A stretch of DNA of 56,590 bases from an uncultured Thermogutta sp. (GTDB taxonomy: Bacteria > Planctomycetota > Planctomycetia > Pirellulales > Thermoguttaceae), in contig CAKZMM010000130.1 in NCBI GenBank assembly GCA_937128505.1, positions 1 to 56,590 of the forward strand, given 5' to 3'. A program made the translations under genes and the position numbers. Below the pieces are notes generated by a model. The model saw only the letters and a list, made by a program, of their open reading frames with translations, was not told where the DNA came from and made no database searches. Positions 37,263-46,087 of the stretch are shown one piece after another (position 1 is the stretch's first letter; each line of letters begins with the position of its first letter).

Positions 37263-38336
37263 GTGGAAATCTTGAGTCATCGGATAGTGACGATCATTGC
37301 CGTTTTTGTGGGCATGAGCATAGCGGCGATTCCCGGAATCCGTTCCGAGACGGGAGATACCCCCGGTCAAACCTCGGAATCATTGGGAGGCGTGTTGGAC
37401 ACCGCGCTCAGTCGGGTGGTCAAAATCACAGGGGCGGGTGGGTACCGGGGATTGGAGCCATATCAAACGGGCATACTGATTTCCTCGCAAGGGCACGTCT
37501 TGACGGCGTGGAGCCACGTCCTTCAGTCCGAAAGCGTCACGGTCACCTTAGCAGACGGACGACGCGAACAAGCCGAATTGATTGCGGCCAACCTCGCCTT
37601 TGAGGCAGCAATCCTCAAGCTGCCTCGGCCTACAGCGGCATGGTTTGAGCTTGGCGAAAGTGACGAGGTTTTGCCGGTGACCCGGGTCTTTGCGCTTAGT
37701 AATGCCTTCGCGGTAGCGGTCGGTAACGAGCCGGTGAGTGTCCAGCGGGGATTTGTAAGCGCGGTCACCCAGATCGAGGGGGGACGAGGGATCCTCGATT
37801 TGATGTACCGAGGCCGGGCTTACATTCTCGATTTTGTAAGTGGCAATCCCGGTGCAGCTGGGGGTGCGTTGGTGGATAGTTCTGGTCGGCTGATCGGTAT
37901 GCTGGGAAAGCCTTTGCAAAACCGCCTCAACGGGGCCTGGATCAATTACGCCATCCCTACGACGGTACTTCGTCCTTGGGTCCAACAGGTATTGGCGGGC
38001 AAGGGCAAACCGGTTGAGACAGATGACCGGCTAAAGCCCTCCACTGCGTCGCGCGCGTGGAGCCTTGAGCAATTGGGAATAATCCTGGTGCCGGAAATTG
38101 CGCCGGAAACTCCCGCTTATGTGGATCGTTTACCAGCGAATAGCCCTGCACGAATGGCCGGATTGATGCCGGACGATTTGATTGTTCTGATCAATGGTCG
38201 GGTCGTTCGATCGGTGCGGGAAGTGCGAGAATTCCTAACCGAGTGCCCCTCCACGGTTTCGGTGGTTTTGGGTGTGGATCGGGGAGGGGAATTGGTGGAG
38301 ATCACGATTGAACCTGCGATGGTCAGTAGCCTGTAG
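37263..38336 (+). CDS. HtrA-like pseudoprotease with PDZ domain
   Basis: About 357 residues from the GTG at 37263, which has GAGAGAGG upstream and leads into a signal peptide (IVTIIAVFVGMSIAAIPG); the frame is open to a TTG at 37215. The protease fold is recognisable from GILISSQGHVLTAWSHV onward. His85 remains, but the Asp position reads FEAAILKL and the catalytic Ser block reads GNPGAAGGALVD, with Ala198 replacing Ser. Hydrolysis by the normal mechanism is therefore not expected. A C-terminal PDZ domain is intact (DRLPANSPARMAGLMPDDL). It probably binds or regulates, perhaps as a partner of the upstream active protease. Confidence 0.88.
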   Translation: MEILSHRIVTIIAVFVGMSIAAIPGIRSETGDTPGQTSESLGGVLDTALSRVVKITGAGGYRGLEPYQTGILISSQGHVLTAWSHVLQSESVTVTLADGRREQAELIAANLAFEAAILKLPRPTAAWFELGESDEVLPVTRVFALSNAFAVAVGNEPVSVQRGFVSAVTQIEGGRGILDLMYRGRAYILDFVSGNPGAAGGALVDSSGRLIGMLGKPLQNRLNGAWINYAIPTTVLRPWVQQVLAGKGKPVETDDRLKPSTASRAWSLEQLGIILVPEIAPETPAYVDRLPANSPARMAGLMPDDLIVLINGRVVRSVREVREFLTECPSTVSVVLGVDRGGELVEITIEPAMVSSL

Positions 38337-38740
38337 GGTACCGGGATCCCATGTCAAGTGATCGCTTCGGATTCTGAATCGCGAAGATTGAATGAACTTC
38401 GAAATTCCGTGCAAGGGATGAACTGCGGGTTTCCCTTCGGTGCCAGAAACCCAATGAAGCCGCGCCTTGTGCGCCCGGGGCTTGCCGCGGTGCAAGCGAT
38501 GAATTTGGGACCAAGTCCGCCGGTTAATAGATCTATGAAGAATGAAACTTTTATTCGTTTGCCGTAATGTTTGCTGGAAAGCTGTTGCTTTTAACGTGTT
38601 GCTTTTTTGATCCTCAACCTCGTTTTCCCACAGCGGTTTTTATGGATTTGCTCACGCGGTGGCATAACTGAAACATTTGTTACGTTGCAGGATGCGGGAA
38701 ACATTAAGCCATTGAAGCATATTCAAGCGGGGGGGATCCG
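38337..38740. other. Spacer inside the protease group
   Basis: No gene or repeat I can support. It is the longest gap in the 22.3-40.4 kb run, so a separate promoter for the last two genes is possible. Confidence 0.4.
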
Positions 38741-40060
38741 TTGCACTTATACTGCTGGGCTGTAAGACAAGCGACCAATCGCTTTTGCGGCTATCCTCGC
38801 TCTTCCCAAGTTTTGGGCGGCAAGGACTTGGGTGGGTGGTGGTCCGGAATCAACCTGCTTAAAGCCTGGAGGCGGTTTGTGCTCCTGATTGCGTGGCTTC
38901 TGGCGAGCTGGCCAGTAGAAATTTGTACAGATATTTGCCTTTCGGATTTTATTTCGAGGCAAGCATGCGCTTTCGTATTACAGGAGGCCTCTACCGGGCA
39001 GGAGACAGATGGCATTTTCGGTGGGTCCGCCAGCGGGCAATCCCCTGCAATAAGCGAGTATCGAGGGGTTGGCGATCTGGCTTCCGCTGAGCAGGCGGCT
39101 ATCTTGGGGGCATTGCAGCGGATACAACCTTCGGTGGTGCGGATTGAAACGGTTGGCCGGGCAAGCGCCGGTGCGCGAACTGCTTTGGCAGGGGGGGTGG
39201 GGACGGGGGTAGTCGTCTCACCTGATGGGCTGATCGTAGCCAGCGTGTTCCATTTTTTGAATCGCCCGCAATCGATTCTTGTACGGCTTGCTTCCGGCGA
39301 ACGGGTCTCGGCGCAGTTGGTCGGCCGGGATTACAATCGGATGCTTGCGTTGCTAAAAGTACCGTCAAATCGCCCGCTTTCGGTGCCGGAGGGGGTACCG
39401 CCTGACGACGTGCAGGTGGGAATGTGGACCATTGCCGTCGGTTGGACGTGGGACGATGTGCGGCCGCATGCGGCAGTGGGCATTCTCAGTGCAAAAAACA
39501 GGATTTGGGGCAAGGCAATTCAAACGGATGCCGCGGTATCCCCGCACAACTACGGGGGGCCATTGATCGATTTGTGGGGACGTATCCTCGGAGTTCTCGT
39601 GCCGTTTTCGCCCGATGGGCGTGACCCCCTCGCGGGCGTGGAGTGGTATGATTCGGGGATTGGGTTCGCTGTACCTTGGGATCAAGTGTTGCAATCTGTG
39701 GAACGGCTGCGTGAAGGGGAGGATTTGTTTGCCGCGGCGCTGGGAATTGGGTTTGGTGAGGGGAATCCGATCCTAGCCCCGCCGATCGTGGGCACAGTTG
39801 CCGCTAATAGCGCGGCTGCGCGGGCGGGTTTACTTGCCGGGGATCGCATCGTGGCTGTGGACCGAAAGTTGGTGGAACGACTTTCGGAATTGTGGCAGCT
39901 CTTGGCCCAACGTTACGCGGGACAGGAAGTGACCCTTACCATCGAACGAACGGGAAAGCGTTGGGAGGCAACAGTAGTGCTCGACCGAGTGCCGGTCCCC
40001 ACGAGCGTGCCGGGGTTGACGGCAGAAGCTCCTGAGCGCGGTGCGGGAGGCGGACCGTGA
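38741..40060 (+). CDS. Second HtrA-like pseudoprotease with PDZ domain
   Basis: Up to 439 residues from a TTG at 38741; the true start may be further in, since the signal-anchor segment (FVLLIAWLLASW) begins only at residue 46. The S1C fold runs from GVGTGVVVSPDG. His171 is present (SVFHFL), but the Asp position reads NRMLALLKV, with Met201, and the Ser position reads SPHNYGGPLID, with Tyr271. Two of three catalytic residues are lost and the oxyanion Gly is replaced by His. A PDZ domain follows (GTVAANSAAARAGLLAGDRI). The lesions differ from those in the upstream pseudoprotease, so the losses look independent. Its stop overlaps the next start in GTGA. Confidence 0.87.
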   Translation: MHLYCWAVRQATNRFCGYPRSSQVLGGKDLGGWWSGINLLKAWRRFVLLIAWLLASWPVEICTDICLSDFISRQACAFVLQEASTGQETDGIFGGSASGQSPAISEYRGVGDLASAEQAAILGALQRIQPSVVRIETVGRASAGARTALAGGVGTGVVVSPDGLIVASVFHFLNRPQSILVRLASGERVSAQLVGRDYNRMLALLKVPSNRPLSVPEGVPPDDVQVGMWTIAVGWTWDDVRPHAAVGILSAKNRIWGKAIQTDAAVSPHNYGGPLIDLWGRILGVLVPFSPDGRDPLAGVEWYDSGIGFAVPWDQVLQSVERLREGEDLFAAALGIGFGEGNPILAPPIVGTVAANSAAARAGLLAGDRIVAVDRKLVERLSELWQLLAQRYAGQEVTLTIERTGKRWEATVVLDRVPVPTSVPGLTAEAPERGAGGGP

Positions 40061-40377
40061 CGGTAAAGCGACATGCCATAGGCGTCGTAGCCCTTATCCT
40101 TTTAGCCGTGGGGGGATGGCTTACTGTGTTTCCCAGCGAGTGGGCGGGCGGCCAATCGCTGCGGGCGGCCTCCTTGCGATTAGGCCCATTTTTGGTGGTC
40201 TTGTGGCTGGCCTTCCCCCAATTGGCGAGATTACCGGCGTGGCTTCTGAGCACGGTGCCTGTATTGGTATTGCTGCTTGCCTTTCGACCCCGGTGGTTTT
40301 TTATTGCGCTACCCGTGGTATTAGCTCTTGCAATTTTGCGGCCCCGGAGTAGTACTCGCAGGGGAAACTCGGGTTAA
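40057..40377 (+). CDS. Small membrane protein
   Basis: A protein of 106 residues from a GTG overlapping the previous gene by four bases, so it is translationally coupled. Four hydrophobic stretches fill most of it (GVVALILLAVGGWLTVF, LRLGPFLVVLWLAFPQL, WLLSTVPVLVLLLAF, FFIALPVVLALAIL), with a basic C-terminal tail. No family is recognised. It may anchor the protease-like proteins or serve as a small membrane subunit; that is inference from position only. Confidence 0.72.
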   Translation: MTVKRHAIGVVALILLAVGGWLTVFPSEWAGGQSLRAASLRLGPFLVVLWLAFPQLARLPAWLLSTVPVLVLLLAFRPRWFFIALPVVLALAILRPRSSTRRGNSG

Positions 40378-40714
40378 GCAAAAGGTCTTAAAATCGCTGA
40401 GATAAAAGCGCGCAGAAAAGATAAAAGCGCGCAGAAAGTTGCTTGCATTGAAGCAGGCAGAATTTTTCGCCTCCTGGTTCCACCTCGCGCAGATGTTTCC
40501 CAGGCCATAAGCGTAGATGCTTTTGTAATCGCTCGGAAGATGCTGCCGTTGATCTTTGAGCTCTTCCGTGCGAAACAGGGGCGACAACACCTGGTTGACG
40601 TGGCGGCAACTCCTCCTTTGTTTGCCTGGGCCAGGTGAATCATCCAATCCCGTTTTAGCCCAAGCGGGCCAGGTAACATCAATTATGCTAAAAGAGCCAC
40701 GACCAGATTTGTCC
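40378..40714. other. Spacer after the envelope operon, with a 19-bp tandem duplication
   Basis: GATAAAAGCGCGCAGAAA is repeated at 40401-40419 and 40420-40438 (19-bp step). On the minus strand, bases 40400-40647 translate to a protein-like stretch (FRTEELKDQRQHLPSDYKSI) without a good start or ending. It may be a decayed gene fragment; I cannot identify it. Confidence 0.4.
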
Positions 40715-41668
40715 CTAAGCCAGGTCGCGATCCTCGAAAAGCAGAAGCGCTAGGATCATAGCCACTAAACAATAGAGCGATGTGTACAGGACCGCTACCC
40801 CCAAATACTCCATGGGGACCACTCTGCCCGTGGAAATGGCAGTTTCCACACTCAGATGCCCAAGGACAGGTAAGACGGCGGCGATCAGGTTGCTGACAAA
40901 ACCCACGATTGCAAAGCGTCCCAGCGCAGAGTTCAAAAGCAGAGGCACCATGTGTCCGACAATATAAATCGTTGCGCATATGAGTAGGTTAGGCAGCATC
41001 GGTAACCGGGTGGAAATGGCGACGGCAATCGAGGCGAGAATTACGGCTTCTAAAAAAACCAAGACAAGTCCCGGTACGGTCTGCACGATCTCACGCTGGC
41101 AATCACTCGATTTCGGCTCAGGTGCGGCGGTTTCCCGGGCATCGTAAACCACCTTGTAAGAGACGCTGGCGAGGAAAAGCGGACTGAGGATTAAAAACAC
41201 GAGCACGACCGGTCCGATGACGCCAAGGAATTTCCCCACCACCAACATCCAACGAGCGATAGGTTTGGAAAGGAGCGTAAGTGCCGTACGTCCTTCGATT
41301 TCCTCGGAGATGGACACACTTGCCGTCCAAACGGCGAGAATGACCGCGAGCACCTTGAGGAGTGTCAAACCTTCGGCTTTGAGCATTTTTAGGTCTTCGC
41401 CGAAGGTGTTATACGGGATAAAGGGAAAAATAATGATGGCCGAAATACCCACCGCCAAAAGCACGTAAAAAAGCGGCTGAGCCAGCGATTCCTTAGCCGC
41501 CGTCCTTGCGATGGCATAGATCCGCGGGGCTACCGCCTGAATTACCCAGCAAATGATCCAAAATACCGCGAAAAGAGCTAAAGTTCCTGCCACGACTAAC
41601 CAAAGTGGACGGACCCAGGTCAATAACGCGGCAACAAGCAGTTGGGAAGGGGCGATCACCGATGCCAT
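40715..41668 (-). CDS. ABC-2 type transporter permease
   Basis: About 317 residues from the ATG at 41668, which has GAGGAG five bases upstream; the open frame begins with a GTG six bases earlier. Six or more hydrophobic helices are visible (LWLVVAGTLALFAVFWIICW, FYVLLAVGISAIIIFPFI, VLAVILAVWTASVSI, VIGPVVLVFLILSPLF). The segment SISEEIEGRTALTLLSKPI is characteristic of ABC-2 permeases, where a cytoplasmic loop after the second helix precedes a lysine/proline turn. The cognate ATPase is not in the window, so it may be encoded elsewhere. The cargo is unknown. Confidence 0.85.
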   Translation of the reverse strand: MASVIAPSQLLVAALLTWVRPLWLVVAGTLALFAVFWIICWVIQAVAPRIYAIARTAAKESLAQPLFYVLLAVGISAIIIFPFIPYNTFGEDLKMLKAEGLTLLKVLAVILAVWTASVSISEEIEGRTALTLLSKPIARWMLVVGKFLGVIGPVVLVFLILSPLFLASVSYKVVYDARETAAPEPKSSDCQREIVQTVPGLVLVFLEAVILASIAVAISTRLPMLPNLLICATIYIVGHMVPLLLNSALGRFAIVGFVSNLIAAVLPVLGHLSVETAISTGRVVPMEYLGVAVLYTSLYCLVAMILALLLFEDRDLA

Positions 41669-42211
41669 AAACACTCCTCAAACTTGACCACATTCACAAG
41701 GGTGTTTTTAAAAAAACAAGGGTGTTTTTAAAAAAATTGGAATGAGGTGGTTACTTCTCAGTTCCCCTCGAAGGGGGTGCACCAATTTGCACCCTTATTG
41801 ATCTTACGAAGAAAGTTTGGCTTTAGGAAGAAACGGAAACGAGTTTATGACAGCACTTTTCGTGCTCGGCTAAAGATTGGTGCTGGAGGTCGAGGCGGAA
41901 AGCCGATGCGGTGCTGCCATTGCCGGTTTGATGATTTTGCCGAAGTATTACCCAGCTTGTAGTCGGCCATCTATTTTCCCAGTATCAAAGCAGATTTCGA
42001 GGCTCTTTCGGTTCATAACCGCATTTAGTGCCCACTGCATTTGCCGCATTTAGTGCCACCTGCATTTCCCGAGGTCAAATCCTGATATTTCATGTTATTT
42101 CATGCGACATGCTTTTCCCGAGGTCGCATTCTTTCTTTCATGAAGGCTAAAACGATCGGTTCTTGGCGGATATTGTGCATCTTTTTGGTGGTGAATAAGC
42201 GACCGTTTCCG
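41669..42211. repeat. Spacer with a perfect 20-bp tandem duplication and a 25-bp tandem duplication
   Basis: CAAGGGTGTTTTTAAAAAAA is exactly repeated at 41697-41716 and 41717-41736, 28 bases upstream of the permease start codon. Two copies of a 25-bp unit (core GCATTTAGTGCC) lie at 42021-42045 and 42046-42070. A CCCGAGGTC string also recurs at 42068 and 42117. No gene seen. Confidence 0.55.
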
Positions 42212-42550
42212 TCAATAACGAATCTCAAATCGCGAGAATTCATCGGTTGCCGGCATTTCGTGAATGTCGATCCCACGAATGTATCGGTCCATGGCACGGG
42301 CGATTGCAGCTAGGAAGCGGTCTAATTCCGCCGGAGTCGCTTCCGCCACCAGCCGCACGGTACCGTCGGGCTCATTTCTGACCCAGCCTGTAACGGCAAA
42401 CCGCCGGGCAATACTCATCACGGTATAGCGAAACCCGACTCCCTGGACTCGGCCCCGATATCGTACCTCGCGCCGTTGCCGAGTTTTTTCTGGCTCCCTA
42501 AAAGAAGAGAAAGACGGCTCGGACTGAGGAGGAACTTCTTCGGCTATCAT
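42212..42550 (-). CDS. acyP: Acylphosphatase
   Basis: Hydrolyses acyl phosphates such as 1,3-bisphosphoglycerate and carbamoyl phosphate. 112 residues, longer than the usual 90-95 because of a 28-residue charged N-terminal extension. Both signatures are intact: GRVQGVGFRYTVM, with the phosphate-binding Arg41, and GWVRNEPDGTVRLVAE, with catalytic Asn59. The C terminus FSRFEIRY is normal. The extension may be real or the start may be wrong; the next in-frame Met lies after the active-site Arg, so a shorter ATG start is impossible. Confidence 0.93.
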   Translation of the reverse strand: MIAEEVPPQSEPSFSSFREPEKTRQRREVRYRGRVQGVGFRYTVMSIARRFAVTGWVRNEPDGTVRLVAEATPAELDRFLAAIARAMDRYIRGIDIHEMPATDEFSRFEIRY

Positions 42551-43664
42551 TCACGACCTGTGAAAAATACGGTTTGTTCAGTGAAGATCAGTTAGTTAAT
42601 CATAACACTTTTTTTCGAATGAGCCTGGTTTTCAATCAGTAAAACGGATGTTAACTCATCAACAAGCGAGGAATTCTTTAGCCCGTTGCGACAACCGCTA
42701 ACTCTTTTTCGATCCCTCTTCGGAGAACTCAACCGTAGATAGGAATTTGTGCTCTAAAACTAAGCATATTTGCGAGCAATATACGGTTTGAGTCTACGGC
42801 CGCCTAAAGGATTCCACAACATGGGGTTACAATCAGCTGAAGCGATGAAGGGTCCGAATCCGATAAGGCAATCCCCATAACTAACCTATTTTTTCGAGAT
42901 TTATCGCTGCCGATACCGACATCTTTTTAAATTGCTAGATAATTAGCGCTTAATTTGTGACATAAGTGCCTTTCAATAATGACCTTGCAATATTTTGTTG
43001 TTTTAAGAAGTCATGCCTCCAGAGAACAATGAGCTTTCGAACTACGACTTTTTGCTTGAAGATAACAAAAAGAGGTCCTTGATGGGCCAATCATCATCGG
43101 CACTTCGACGTTGGCTTCAAGGTTTCCCTTATTGCCGATAGCTTTCTTTTTCCGGCAGACAGTTTATCGCCAATCGTTAACGGGGGTGCCCGAGGAAGCT
43201 GCTTCGGCCCTTTTTGGCGCGAGTGAGAATTCCTATAATCAGGAGCAACACAACTTTTTTAATCAGGGGCTCCGCAACGCAAACCGGGGAGCAAAGACCC
43301 AAAACGATTGCACACGTAGGCAAGTACGAAATCGTCGTGCGTATGGTTCGTGACCAACTGACCTACCTTCGTTAAGAGTGTGTGGAGTGACAGGGCTGGC
43401 GGCTTTTAAAAAGTAATTTTAAGAAAAATATCCCTCGGGCGACCATGAAAGATTCATGCGACCAGCCGATGCAGGCAAGAAGCTGAAGGAGTTTGGTAAT
43501 TTTGCTGCCTTGGGAAATTCACAAATCTATTAAAGGGTTAGACTCTATTAGTCTTCTAGATTAGTCTTCTACCCAATTAAATAGTTGAGTTAGTAGATTG
43601 CTATTGATTGTGAATCTACGATTCAGCCCCATTTGTCGATCAGGTTGAGCAAACGAGGACCTCT
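42551..43664. other. Long AT-rich spacer upstream of rpmG
   Basis: No gene supported over 1.1 kb; a plus-strand frame at 43111-43353 has no domain content. CCGTAGA at 42733 and TCTACGG at 42793 form a 7-bp inverted repeat around about 53 bases. ATTAGTCTTCTAG is duplicated at 43547-43559 and 43560-43572 (13-bp step, last base differs). An rpmG promoter probably lies at the right end but I cannot place it. Confidence 0.45.
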
Positions 43665-43844
43665 ATGGCAAAAGGCAAAGGCAAAGGGAAAAAGAAGAAG
43701 GCAGAGACTGTTTTTTTGGTCTGCGAAGAAACTGGTGACTACAACTACGCCATCCGTCGTAAGCCCGGCGGCGAAAAACTCCGACTTCGGAAATTTTGCC
43801 CGCGGTTGCGGCGCCACACTTGGCATGTTGAAAAGAAGAAATAG
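43665..43844 (+). CDS. rpmG: 50S ribosomal protein bL33
   Basis: A short gene of 59 codons, ATG at 43665 to TAG at 43844. The protein starts with a lysine/glycine-rich stretch (MAKGKGKGKKKK) and continues FLVCEETGDYNYAIRRKPG and LRLRKFCPRLRRHTWHVEKK. The GDYNY, LRLRKFCP and HT.H blocks identify bL33. Zinc-ribbon forms of bL33 have CxxC pairs; here only Cys20 and Cys45 remain, with Thr at the second position of the first pair, so zinc is unlikely to be bound normally. recJ starts about 200 bases downstream. Ribosome component, structural. Confidence 0.93.
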   Translation: MAKGKGKGKKKKAETVFLVCEETGDYNYAIRRKPGGEKLRLRKFCPRLRRHTWHVEKKK

Positions 43845-44039
43845 AGCAAGTCGAGTGTGGGTTTTTGATGCAAAACCCGGTTTGCCGCTTGGAGAGATGT
43901 GCGTTGGTTAAGACTCGGGCCACGGCGTGTAAGACAATAGTACGGTGCTGGGAGCTGTTTGGGCCGAGGTGAGAGGCCGGGTAAATCCGCGAAACTTCGG
44001 CCGAAAAGCGGCATGGGGGAGCGAGGGTCTTCCTTAGTC

Positions 44040-45818
44040 ATGCAGTCTATTTGGAAAGTCCGCCCATGTGATCTCAGTGAGGTCAATCGTCTTCTCCAGG
44101 GGGGGCTCTCTCCGATCACTGCTCAAGTGCTTGTGGCCCGGGGTATTGGGAATTTGGAGGCGGCACGGCGTTTTTTGGAAGGTAAGTTGACGGATCTCCA
44201 CGATCCGAGTTACTTGCCTGGGTGCGATCGGGCGGTCGAATTACTGTGGGAGACGATTTGCCGCGGAGATGGCATCGCGATTTACGGTGATTATGACGTT
44301 GACGGGATCACCGGCACCGCAATTCTCTGCGGTTGTATACGCTTGCTCGGTGGGCGGGTGATTTCGTATATCCCGAGTCGATTGGATGAAGGCTACGGCC
44401 TCAATCGCTCCGCGATCGAATATTTGGCCGACTCAGGCACGCGGGTTTTGGTAACCGTGGATTGCGGGGTGGCAAGTCCCGAGGAAGTGGCGGCCGCTCG
44501 GGCACTGGGGATGGAGGTTCTGATCACCGATCACCATACGCCTGGACCGGTGCTTCCGCCGGCTTCGGCGATTGTGCATCCTCGGTTACCGGTCGGCTCC
44601 AATCCCTTTCCTTTTCTGAGCGGGGCGGCGGTCGCCTTTAAATTGGCCTGGGCTTTGTGCCGGCGTGCAAGCGGTGGATCGCGGGTGGGGGAGGCCATGC
44701 GATCTTTTTTACTTCAGGCGACCGGCTTGGCGGCCCTGGGCACGATTGCGGACGTGGTCCCGCTGCTAGATGAGAACCGCATTTTGGTACGGCAAGGTTT
44801 AGCGGCCTTGATACACACCATGCCGCTGGGGCTGAGGAAACTAGCGCAAGTCGCGCGGCTGAAAACAGAGGACTTATTGGATGCGGAGAAGATAGCGTAT
44901 CAGATTGCTCCACGGCTCAATGCCGCGGGTCGGCTTAGCCGAGCGGATCTCGCTGTTGAATTGCTTTTGACCGATCAAGAGGACCTTGCCGAGCGATTGG
45001 CCAGCGAACTAAACCAACTCAACGAGGAACGCCGAAGCTTGGAATCGGGGATTCTCGAGGCAGCCATGGAGCGGTGGATGCTTGTTCACTCCGAGGCCGA
45101 TCCGGCGGCTTTGGTGCTCGATGATGCCCGGTGGCATCCAGGGGTCATTGGGATCGTAGCCGGAAAGCTGGCAGAGCGTTTGGCGCGGCCGGTTGTCCTG
45201 ATCTCTTCCGGGGAAAACAATGGCCGACGCGGCGTGGGATCGGCTCGCGGCGTTCCCGGGTTCAACCTTTTCGAGGCGTTGCAAGCCTGTGCCCATCTTT
45301 TGACGAGTTTTGGGGGACATGCCGGGGCCGCAGGCCTTACGCTTCCTGTGGAGCAAATTCCCGAATTCCGCCGACAATTCGTGGAAGTGGCCGAGAACAT
45401 GTACCCCCGAACGGCGGAGCCGAACGTGCTTTGGATCGATGCCGAGGTTCCGTTCGGATTACTCACAGAACAAGTCGTGGAACAATTGGAACGGTTAGGG
45501 CCTTTTGGTCATGGGAATCCGCGCCCGGTTTTGTGTGCGCAGGGCGTCAGGTTAGCATATCCACCGCAATCCTGCGGGGCGCAGGGACAACATCTCGTCC
45601 TCCGAGTGGTACAAGGGGACATCGGTCTGCGTGCCGTGGCGTTTCAACGGGGGCATTGGGCGGCAAGCCTTGCTCCGGAGATGTTGCTGGATATGGCTTT
45701 TCAGCCGGTCCTGAACCGGTTTGGGGGAACAGGGCGGGTTGAGCTGCACTTGATCGATTGGCGGCTCCATGCGGCCGACAGTGGCGGCGCCGGTTCTCTA
45801 CCCGGAGGGGTTCAGTAA
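44040..45818 (+). CDS. recJ: Single-stranded-DNA-specific exonuclease RecJ
   Basis: 5'-3' exonuclease on single-stranded DNA used in recombination and mismatch and base repair. 592 residues from the ATG at 44040; the frame opens at 43959 and an ATG at 44013 is a possible alternative. DHH-family motifs: IAIYGDYDVDGITG (motif I, Asp84, 86, 88), VTVDCGVAS (motif II), LITDHHTPG (motif III, the DHH triad), and later FGGHAGAAGL, the DHHA1 GGH motif. A C-terminal OB-like part follows (GPFGHGNPRPV). All metal-binding residues are visible, so it should be active. Confidence 0.95.
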   Translation: MQSIWKVRPCDLSEVNRLLQGGLSPITAQVLVARGIGNLEAARRFLEGKLTDLHDPSYLPGCDRAVELLWETICRGDGIAIYGDYDVDGITGTAILCGCIRLLGGRVISYIPSRLDEGYGLNRSAIEYLADSGTRVLVTVDCGVASPEEVAAARALGMEVLITDHHTPGPVLPPASAIVHPRLPVGSNPFPFLSGAAVAFKLAWALCRRASGGSRVGEAMRSFLLQATGLAALGTIADVVPLLDENRILVRQGLAALIHTMPLGLRKLAQVARLKTEDLLDAEKIAYQIAPRLNAAGRLSRADLAVELLLTDQEDLAERLASELNQLNEERRSLESGILEAAMERWMLVHSEADPAALVLDDARWHPGVIGIVAGKLAERLARPVVLISSGENNGRRGVGSARGVPGFNLFEALQACAHLLTSFGGHAGAAGLTLPVEQIPEFRRQFVEVAENMYPRTAEPNVLWIDAEVPFGLLTEQVVEQLERLGPFGHGNPRPVLCAQGVRLAYPPQSCGAQGQHLVLRVVQGDIGLRAVAFQRGHWAASLAPEMLLDMAFQPVLNRFGGTGRVELHLIDWRLHAADSGGAGSLPGGVQ

Positions 45819-46087
45819 AGGGCTTCCCGGCTAGCAGAACGGATGGAAGGGGGTAGATCTCTTTCGTTGTGGCGGCTTTTGTATGGCTGAAGGCGTTAGC
45901 GGCAAAGGGTATTGAGCGGAAGAGCGTCTTGCAACCTTGGGGCAATGTGTCGGTGGACGGCACAAATCGATGCCCGGCACAACGGTGCGACCATGGATCG
46001 AGGTGATTATCTGTTTTTCGGCGCCGCATAACACGTTGTGGCGAGATAAGCACAGTGTCGGGATGAGCACAGAGGCAGCTTGAGCCG

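Noticed and set aside
43111-43353. 80-residue plus-strand frame before rpmG
   Set aside because: Low-quality composition in an AT-rich spacer; no motif.
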